DNA of 23,467 bases from WHTB01 sp050699035. GTDB lineage: Bacteria; Actinomycetota; Actinomycetes; Propionibacteriales; Nocardioidaceae. The notes under the pieces were generated by a model. It saw only the letters and a list, made by a program, of their open reading frames with translations, did not search any database and was not told the DNA's origin. Position numbers and translations under genes: made by a program. Each line of letters starts with the position of its first letter. Within the stretch, counting starts at the first letter, position 1. The stretch is taken from NCBI GenBank assembly GCA_050699035.1, contig JBOHDE010000036.1:1-23467 (forward strand). The letters are read 5' to 3'. Shown piece by piece: positions 18,968 through 23,467 of this stretch.

Positions 18968-19692
18968 CAGCTGTACGACCTCCGCTGGTCCGGCGGCGGG
19001 ATGGTGGCGCCCTTGTACTCCACCGGGATGCCGCCGAGAGGGTAGTCCTTGCGCTGCGGGTGGCCCGGCCAGTCGTCCGGCATCTGGATCCGGGTCAGCG
19101 CCGGGTGCCCGTCGAAGATGATGCCGAAGAAGTCGTACGTCTCGCGCTCGTGCCAGTCGTTGGTCGGGTAGACCGAGACCGTCGACGGGATGTGCGGATC
19201 GGCGTCGGGGCACACGACCTCGACCCGGATCCGGCGGTTGTGGGTCATCGACAGCAGGTGGTAGACGGCGTGCAGCTCGCGGCCGGTGTCTTCGGGGTAG
19301 TGCACACCGGAGACGCCGGAGCAGAGCTCGAACCGCAGGCCGGCGTCGTCACGCAGCTGCTGGGCGACGCCGAGCAGCCGCTCGCGCTTGACGAAGAAGG
19401 TGATCTCGCCACGGTGGACGACGACCTTCTCGACCGCGTCGCCGAGGCCGTGCTGAGCGAGCACACCGTCGAGGCGGTCGGCCACCTCGTCGCGCCACTC
19501 GCCGTACGGGCGGGCCGAGCCGCCGGGCAGCACCACGGCGCGGCGCAGCCGGCCGTACCCACTGGTGTCGCCGGAGCCGTCGACTCCGAACATCCCGAGC
19601 CGGACCTCGAGCACCTCGGGCGGTGCGTCGGCTCGCTCGGCGGGGACCTGCTCGGGCACCTGGCCGGTGCCCTCGTCGGGCTTGTCGGTCAC
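18967..19692 (-). CDS. nuoC: NADH-quinone oxidoreductase subunit C
   Basis: A 241-residue '30-kDa' peripheral-arm subunit. The family signature is present as ERETYDFFGIIFDGHPALTR followed by PLGGIPVEYKG, and no cofactor ligands are expected. The N-terminal 45 residues are Glu/Pro-rich and variable. GTG 19692 overlaps the nuoB stop by 4 nt (GTGA). Separate from nuoD, unlike the fused nuoCD of E. coli. Confidence 0.96.
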   Translation of the reverse strand: MTDKPDEGTGQVPEQVPAERADAPPEVLEVRLGMFGVDGSGDTSGYGRLRRAVVLPGGSARPYGEWRDEVADRLDGVLAQHGLGDAVEKVVVHRGEITFFVKRERLLGVAQQLRDDAGLRFELCSGVSGVHYPEDTGRELHAVYHLLSMTHNRRIRVEVVCPDADPHIPSTVSVYPTNDWHERETYDFFGIIFDGHPALTRIQMPDDWPGHPQRKDYPLGGIPVEYKGATIPPPDQRRSYS

Positions 19693-20243
19693 CGCAGCAG
19701 CCCCTTCATCTCCGAGGTCGGCAGGGCGGCCAGCGCGTCGGTCTCCTGCCGGGCCTCCTCGGCCAGCCGGTGCGGGCCGAGCTTGGAGCCCTTGATGTCG
19801 TCGTGCAGCTTGAGGATCGCGTCGATCAGCATCTCGGGCCGGGGCGGGCAGCCGGGGAGGTACATGTCCACCGGGACGACGTGGTCGACGCCCTGCACGA
19901 TCGCGTAGTTGTTGAACATGCCCCCGCTGGACGCGCAGACCCCCATCGCCAGCACCCACTTGGGGTTGGCCATCTGGTCGTAGATCTGCCTCAGCACCGG
20001 GGCCATCTTCTGGCTCACCCGGCCGGCCACGATCATCAGGTCGGCCTGGCGCGGCGAGGCTCGGAACACCTCCATGCCGAACCGGGACAGGTCGTAGCGC
20101 GGTCCGCCGGACGTCATCATCTCGATCGCGCAGCAGGCCAGGCCGAACGTCGCCGGCCACAGCGACGCCTTGCGGAAGTACCCGGCCACGCCCTCGACCG
20201 TGGTCAGGAGCACGCCTGCGGGGAGCTTTTCCTCGATACCCAT
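19689..20243 (-). CDS. nuoB: NADH-quinone oxidoreductase subunit B (cluster N2)
   Basis: A 184-residue subunit carrying N2, the last cluster before quinone. The tandem cysteines Cys37-Cys38 (FGLACCAIEMM), Cys103 (MGVCASSGGMF) and Cys132 (YLPGCPPRPE) are all present. Starts with ATG 20243, 54 nt after the nuoA stop; nothing notable is seen in that gap. Confidence 0.97.
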   Translation of the reverse strand: MGIEEKLPAGVLLTTVEGVAGYFRKASLWPATFGLACCAIEMMTSGGPRYDLSRFGMEVFRASPRQADLMIVAGRVSQKMAPVLRQIYDQMANPKWVLAMGVCASSGGMFNNYAIVQGVDHVVPVDMYLPGCPPRPEMLIDAILKLHDDIKGSKLGPHRLAEEARQETDALAALPTSEMKGLLR

Positions 20244-20297
20244 GTCGTCTCGCTTACCTCTGCGCCATCGCGTACGGTGCCGGCTTCATCGTCAGGC

Positions 20298-20657
20298 TCA
20301 GTCCCACTCGAGGCCGCCGCGACGCCACACGTAGGCATAGGCGACGAAGACGGTCGCCATGAACAGCACCATCTCGACCAGCCCGAACATGCCCATGGCG
20401 TCGAAGTGGACGGCCCACGGGTAGAGGAAGATGATCTCGACGTCGAAGACGATGAACATCATCGCGGTGATGTAGTACTTCACCGGGAACCGGCCCCCAC
20501 CGACCGGCTGCGGCGTCGGCTCGATGCCGCACTCGTAGGAGTCCAGCCGCGCGCGGTTGTAGCGCTTCGGCCCGGTCAGGGTGCTGACGACGACCGAGAA
20601 AACGGCGAACCCGGCCGCCAACAGGCCCAGCCCCAGAATCGGCACGTAGAGATCCAC
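20298..20657 (-). CDS. nuoA: NADH-quinone oxidoreductase subunit A
   Basis: A 119-residue three-helix subunit. The quinone-channel loop YECGIEP (41-47, Cys43, Glu46) and FDVEIIFLYPWAV (71-83) are conserved. GTG 20657 has GGGGAG 9 nt upstream (20667-20672). It is the first nuo gene, 65 nt after the menJ-like gene on the same strand. No convincing promoter is visible in that gap, so the nuo genes may be read from further upstream. Confidence 0.96.
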   Translation of the reverse strand: MDLYVPILGLGLLAAGFAVFSVVVSTLTGPKRYNRARLDSYECGIEPTPQPVGGGRFPVKYYITAMMFIVFDVEIIFLYPWAVHFDAMGMFGLVEMVLFMATVFVAYAYVWRRGGLEWD

Positions 20658-20722
20658 GCCGACCTACTCCCCTCTGTGCGTTACGTCTCGCGTCGGGTCC
20701 TGCCATGGCTCCTGATGGCGCA

Positions 20723-22027
20723 TCATGCCACCGGGGCCATCTTGCTCATCGCGTTGATGACTCTGTCCATCGAGTCCCCGCCCCGCGGGTCGGTGAGATT
20801 CGCCAGCAGCTTCAGGGTGAAGCGCATCAGCGTCTTGCGCGGCAGGCCGTAGCGGGTGCCGTACTTCATCACGTGCGGGTTGCCGATCATCGACGCGAAG
20901 ATACGGCCCAAGGTGTAGTAGCCGCCATAGGCATCGTCGAGTGCGGCCGGGTACGCCCGCAGGGCCAGCTCGCGGCCGGCGCCCTCGGGCCGCTGCATCG
21001 CCTGCACGATCACCTCGGCCGCCAGCTCCGCGGACTCCATCGCGTACGCGATGCCCTCGCCGTTGAACGGGTTGACCATGCCGCCGGCGTCACCGGCCAG
21101 CAGCAGCCCGTCGGCATAGTGCGGCTTGCGGTTGAACCCCATCGGCAGCGCGGCGCCGCGGACCTCGCCGACCCGGTTGGGCTCGCGGAAGCCCCACTCC
21201 TCGGGGGTGTTGTCGAGCCAGCTGCGGAGGACGTCCTTGTAGTCGACCTTGCCGAAGGCGCTGGACGTGTTGAGGATGCCGAGGCCGACGTTGGCGGTGC
21301 CGTCGCCGACCCCGAAGATCCAGCCGTAGCCGGGCAGCAGCTGCGAGCCGGGGGCGCCCGGAGCGCCGTCCCAGAGCTCCAGCCAGGACTCGAGCCAGTC
21401 GTCGTCGTGGCGCGGGCTGGTGTAGTAGGTGCGGACCGCGACCCCCATCGGCCGGTCGTCGCGCTTGGTCCAGCCCATCGACAGGGCGAGCCGGGCGGAG
21501 TTGCCGTCGGCCGCGATCACCACCGGGGCGCGGAACTGGAGCTCGTCACCGGTCTTGCGGCCCGCGTCGTCAACGGTGCGCGCCGTGACGCCGACGACGC
21601 GGCCGGTGCGCTCGTCCTTGACCGGGCCGGTGACGGCGGTGCGCTCGTGCAGCCGGGCACCCTCCTTGACCGCCTGCCGGGCCAGGATGTCGTCGAAGTC
21701 GAGCCGGGTGCGCACGAGGCCGAAGGCGGGGTACGAGGCCAGGTCGGGCCACGGCAGCTCGATCTGGTGGCCGCCGCCGACGATCCGCAGGCCGTGGTTC
21801 TTGACCCAGCCCGGCTCGTCGAGGTCGACGCCCATCCGGATCAGCGAGCGGACGGCGCGCGGGGTGAGCCCGTCGCCGCAGACCTTCTCCCGCGGGAACA
21901 CGGTCTTCTCCAGCAGCAGGACGTCGAGGCCGCCGCGGGCGAGATGATAGGCCGCGGTGGATCCGGCCGGACCGGCGCCGACGACGATGACGTCGGCCTG
22001 CCGCTCGTCGGCGGTGGTCCGCGACAT
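20723..22027 (-). CDS. menJ: Geranylgeranyl-reductase-family flavoprotein, probable menaquinone reductase MenJ
   Basis: A 434-residue FAD-dependent oxidoreductase. It has the Rossmann dinucleotide motif VIVVGAGPAGSTAAYHLA (13-30), the KVCGDGLTPRAV region (48-59) typical of this family, and a second FAD motif GLLLAGDAGGMVNPFNGEG (307-325). Family members saturate isoprenoid double bonds; M. tuberculosis MenJ (Rv0561c) reduces one isoprene unit of the menaquinone side chain. Its position between menG and nuo, with a polyprenyl synthase nearby, matches that role and mirrors the mycobacterial menG/menJ/grcC1 neighbourhood. The exact degree of saturation cannot be read from sequence. ATG 22027 gives the conserved N-terminus. 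Confidence 0.88.
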   Translation of the reverse strand: MSRTTADERQADVIVVGAGPAGSTAAYHLARGGLDVLLLEKTVFPREKVCGDGLTPRAVRSLIRMGVDLDEPGWVKNHGLRIVGGGHQIELPWPDLASYPAFGLVRTRLDFDDILARQAVKEGARLHERTAVTGPVKDERTGRVVGVTARTVDDAGRKTGDELQFRAPVVIAADGNSARLALSMGWTKRDDRPMGVAVRTYYTSPRHDDDWLESWLELWDGAPGAPGSQLLPGYGWIFGVGDGTANVGLGILNTSSAFGKVDYKDVLRSWLDNTPEEWGFREPNRVGEVRGAALPMGFNRKPHYADGLLLAGDAGGMVNPFNGEGIAYAMESAELAAEVIVQAMQRPEGAGRELALRAYPAALDDAYGGYYTLGRIFASMIGNPHVMKYGTRYGLPRKTLMRFTLKLLANLTDPRGGDSMDRVINAMSKMAPVA

Positions 22028-22072
22028 GGTGCCTGTCCTCGGGTGGTCGGGGCGTCCGCAACGCTGCTTGCG

Positions 22073-22096
22073 AGTTAGTGAAATTCTTCACTAACT
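22073..22096. promoter_or_regulatory. AT-rich 24-bp palindrome, candidate operator ahead of menJ
   Basis: AGTTAGTGAA and TTCACTAACT are perfect 10-bp inverted arms around ATTC, in a region otherwise very GC-rich. It lies 46 nt before the menJ start, just downstream of a candidate -10 at 22110-22115. This size and AT-rich dyad symmetry suit a dimeric repressor of MarR or TetR type. No such regulator is encoded in the window, so the binding protein is unknown. Confidence 0.6.
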
Positions 22097-22109
22097 CCGG
22101 TCGAGGCTC

Positions 22110-22115
22110 AGTCTA
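22110..22115 (-). promoter_or_regulatory. Candidate -10 element (TAGACT) for menJ
   Basis: Minus-strand TAGACT fits TANNNT and sits in CTAGACTG, the same octamer as ahead of rarD. Transcription would start near 22103 and run straight into the palindrome at 22073-22096. No clear -35 element. Confidence 0.35.
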
Positions 22116-22180
22116 GGGGCAACGCCCGCGTCTGGCGACTCCGGGTTGGTGGACTGCAAAACACCCCCGCCCCGCCCCGC

Positions 22181-22241
22181 TGAGTGTGACGTTTTCGACG
22201 CGACACGCTGGCGTGTCTGTCGAAAACGTCACGGTCATCGG
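22181..22241. repeat. Palindromic dispersed repeat, copy 2 (well-preserved stem)
   Basis: This 61-bp segment matches 738-798 at 55 of 61 positions in the same orientation. Arms GTGACGTTTTCGAC (22186-22199) and GTCGAAAACGTCAC (22219-22232) are perfect 14-bp inverted repeats. A small asymmetric bulge (GC opposite T) separates them from an inner 7-bp stem GACACGC/GCGTGTC around TG. It lies 27 nt beyond the menG stop, again directly 3' of a gene. There is no T-run typical of an intrinsic terminator next to it. Confidence 0.85.
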
Positions 22242-22268
22242 TCGGGAGCGATGAGTCGGTGAGCACGG

Positions 22269-22961
22269 TCAGGGGCGGGTGGCGCGGTGCAGGGCGACGA
22301 TGCCGCCGGACAGGTTGCGCCAGGCCACCGCCGACCAGCCCGCCGCGCGGACCCAGCCGGCCAGCGCGGCCTGGTCGGGCCAGGCCCGGATCGACTCGGC
22401 CAGGTAGACGTACGCCTCGGGGTTCGACGACACGAACCGGGCGATCGGCGGCAGCGCCCGCATCAGGTACTCGACGTACACGGTGCGGAACGGCGCCCAG
22501 GTCGGATGGCTGAACTCGCACACCACCAGCCGGCCCCCCGGCCGGGTGACCCGCAACATCTCGGCCAACGCCAGCCGTGACTCGACCACGTTGCGCAGGC
22601 CGAAGGAGATCGTGACGACGTCGAAGGTCTCGTCCGCGAACGGCAGCCGGGTCGCGTCGCCGGCGGTGAACCCGAGCCCCGGCCGGAGCCGCTTGCCGAC
22701 TCGCAGCATGCCCTGCGAGAAGTCGCACGGAACGACCTCGGCGCCCGCCCGGGCGAACGGCAGGCTGGACGTACCCGTACCCGCGGCGAGGTCGAGGACC
22801 CGGTCGCCGGGGCGCGTGTCGACGGCCCTCACGACCTCGGTGCGCCAGCGCCGGTCCTGGCCGAGCGACAGCACGTCGTTGGTGAGGTCGTAGCGCTCGG
22901 CGACCTGGTCGAACATCGCGGCGACGTCCCGGGGCTGCTTGTCGAGGTCGGCGCGGCTCAC
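22269..22961 (-). CDS. menG: Demethylmenaquinone methyltransferase
   Basis: A 230-residue SAM-dependent methyltransferase of the UbiE/MenG family that converts demethylmenaquinone to menaquinone, the last ring step. Visible are the family signature FDQVAERYDLTNDVLSLGQD (17-36), the SAM motif VLDLAAGTG (55-63), and the second signature around LRVTRPGGRLVVCEFS (136-151). Since the organism is actinobacterial and the locus holds other menaquinone genes, the menaquinone role is far likelier than ubiquinone. GTG 22961 start, with GAGG about 8 nt upstream. Divergent from the isochorismate synthase gene across 60 bp. Confidence 0.95.
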   Translation of the reverse strand: MSRADLDKQPRDVAAMFDQVAERYDLTNDVLSLGQDRRWRTEVVRAVDTRPGDRVLDLAAGTGTSSLPFARAGAEVVPCDFSQGMLRVGKRLRPGLGFTAGDATRLPFADETFDVVTISFGLRNVVESRLALAEMLRVTRPGGRLVVCEFSHPTWAPFRTVYVEYLMRALPPIARFVSSNPEAYVYLAESIRAWPDQAALAGWVRAAGWSAVAWRNLSGGIVALHRATRP

Positions 22962-23007
22962 CCGCCCAGCCTCGCACGCCGATGCACGCCCCGCGGTTAC
23001 TGGGTCG

Positions 23008-23013
23008 TACGCT
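23008..23013 (+). promoter_or_regulatory. Candidate -10 element (TACGCT) for isochorismate synthase gene
   Basis: TANNNT element ending 8 nt before the GTG at 23022, with no Shine-Dalgarno sequence between. This suggests a leaderless or nearly leaderless transcript. No clear -35. Confidence 0.35.
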
Positions 23014-23021
23014 GTCGGACC

Positions 23022-23467
23022 GTGACCACTGTCGCCGCAGGCCGCCCCCAGCCGACACCGCTCGTCGCACGCACGGTGGCCATCCCCGACCCCGGACCGC
23101 TGGTACGGCTGCTGCCGCAGCAGGACCCGGTCGCCTGGGTACGCCGCGGCGCGGGGCTCGTCGGCTGGGGCCAGGCCGCCCGGATCGAGACCACCGGTGC
23201 GTCCCGGTTCACCGCCGCCGACGACTGGTGGCGCTCCCTCGCGGCGACTGCCGTGGTGCGGGACGAGGTCGACCTGCCCGGGACCGGCCTGGTGGCGTTC
23301 GGGTCGTTCGCGTTCGCCGACGAGCCGGGGACGTCGAGCCTGGTCGTACCCGAGGTCGTCGTCGGCCGCCGGCTCGAGAGCGGCGGCGAGCGCTGGTGGG
23401 TCACGACCATCGGCCCGTCGCTGTCCACCCCTCCCGCCCTCCGCCCCACCGAGCCACCGGCTGCGCC
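23022..23467 (+). CDS. menF: Isochorismate synthase (MenF/EntC family), 3'-truncated by window edge
   Basis: The frame from GTG 23022 stays open to the window end (148 codons). The translation includes VAWVRRGAGLVGWGQAARIE, then GTGLVAFGSFAFADE and SSLVVPEVVVGRR, typical of the N-terminal domain of chorismate-utilizing isochorismate synthases. These turn chorismate to isochorismate, the first committed step to menaquinone. The catalytic C-terminal domain lies outside the window, so an EntC-type siderophore role cannot be formally excluded. Adjacency to menG favours menaquinone. The minus-strand frame covering the same bases (22997-23449) is a shadow. Confidence 0.85.
   Translation, partial: MTTVAAGRPQPTPLVARTVAIPDPGPLVRLLPQQDPVAWVRRGAGLVGWGQAARIETTGASRFTAADDWWRSLAATAVVRDEVDLPGTGLVAFGSFAFADEPGTSSLVVPEVVVGRRLESGGERWWVTTIGPSLSTPPALRPTEPPAA

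Noticed and set aside
20658..20722. A dedicated promoter for nuoA in the menJ-nuoA gap
   Set aside because: No TANNNT element with sensible spacing could be picked out on the minus strand; only the ribosome binding site is clear.
22161..22180. G-rich run on the minus strand resembling a G-quadruplex, next to repeat copy 2
   Set aside because: Only three tracts of four or five G are present; a canonical quadruplex needs four tracts of at least three.

Overview
The window comes from a high-GC Gram-positive actinobacterium. The evidence is very high GC, frequent GTG starts, actinobacterial-style leaderless promoter spacings, and an actinobacterial set of menaquinone genes. Gene order and protein character look closest to Propionibacteriales (Nocardioides/Kribbella-like). 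That placement is from memory of the family, not a search.

Layout, left to right: (1) 1-723 (+), the C-terminal part of a 2-oxoacid:ferredoxin oxidoreductase beta subunit (KorB type). (2) 724-863, a gap holding copy 1 of a palindromic repeat and a probable leaderless promoter. (3) 864-1832 (+), a RarD-type EamA permease. (4) 1884-3896 (+), a Tat-exported PhoX/DUF839 phosphatase. (5) 3897-4013, a convergent gap packed with hairpins. (6) 4014-5000 (-), a long-chain trans-polyprenyl diphosphate synthase. (7) 5024-20657 (-), a complete 14-gene NADH:quinone oxidoreductase operon, read nuoA to nuoN from right to left. (8) 20723-22027 (-), a geranylgeranyl-reductase-family flavoprotein, probably the menaquinone reductase MenJ. 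(9) 22028-22268, a gap with an AT-rich 24-bp operator-like palindrome and copy 2 of the palindromic repeat. (10) 22269-22961 (-), MenG demethylmenaquinone methyltransferase. (11) 23022-23467 (+), the start of an isochorismate synthase (MenF/EntC family), cut by the window edge and divergent from menG.

Functionally the right-hand 19 kb is one respiratory module. MenF feeds chorismate into menaquinone synthesis, the polyprenyl synthase makes the side chain, MenG methylates the ring, MenJ saturates part of the chain, and Complex I reduces the finished menaquinone with NADH. Genes within nuo are mostly coupled by 4-nt GTGA or 1-nt TAATG/TGATG overlaps. All visible Fe-S ligands and the proton-channel Lys/Glu residues checked are present, so the complex looks functional.

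The coding content is conserved and ordinary. The least explained signals are non-coding: a pair of 57-bp palindromes about 21 kb apart that decayed in different places from one apparently perfect ancestor, an AT-rich inverted repeat ahead of menJ, and a multi-hairpin convergent intergenic region. No RNA genes, insertion sequences, CRISPR arrays or phage genes were seen.
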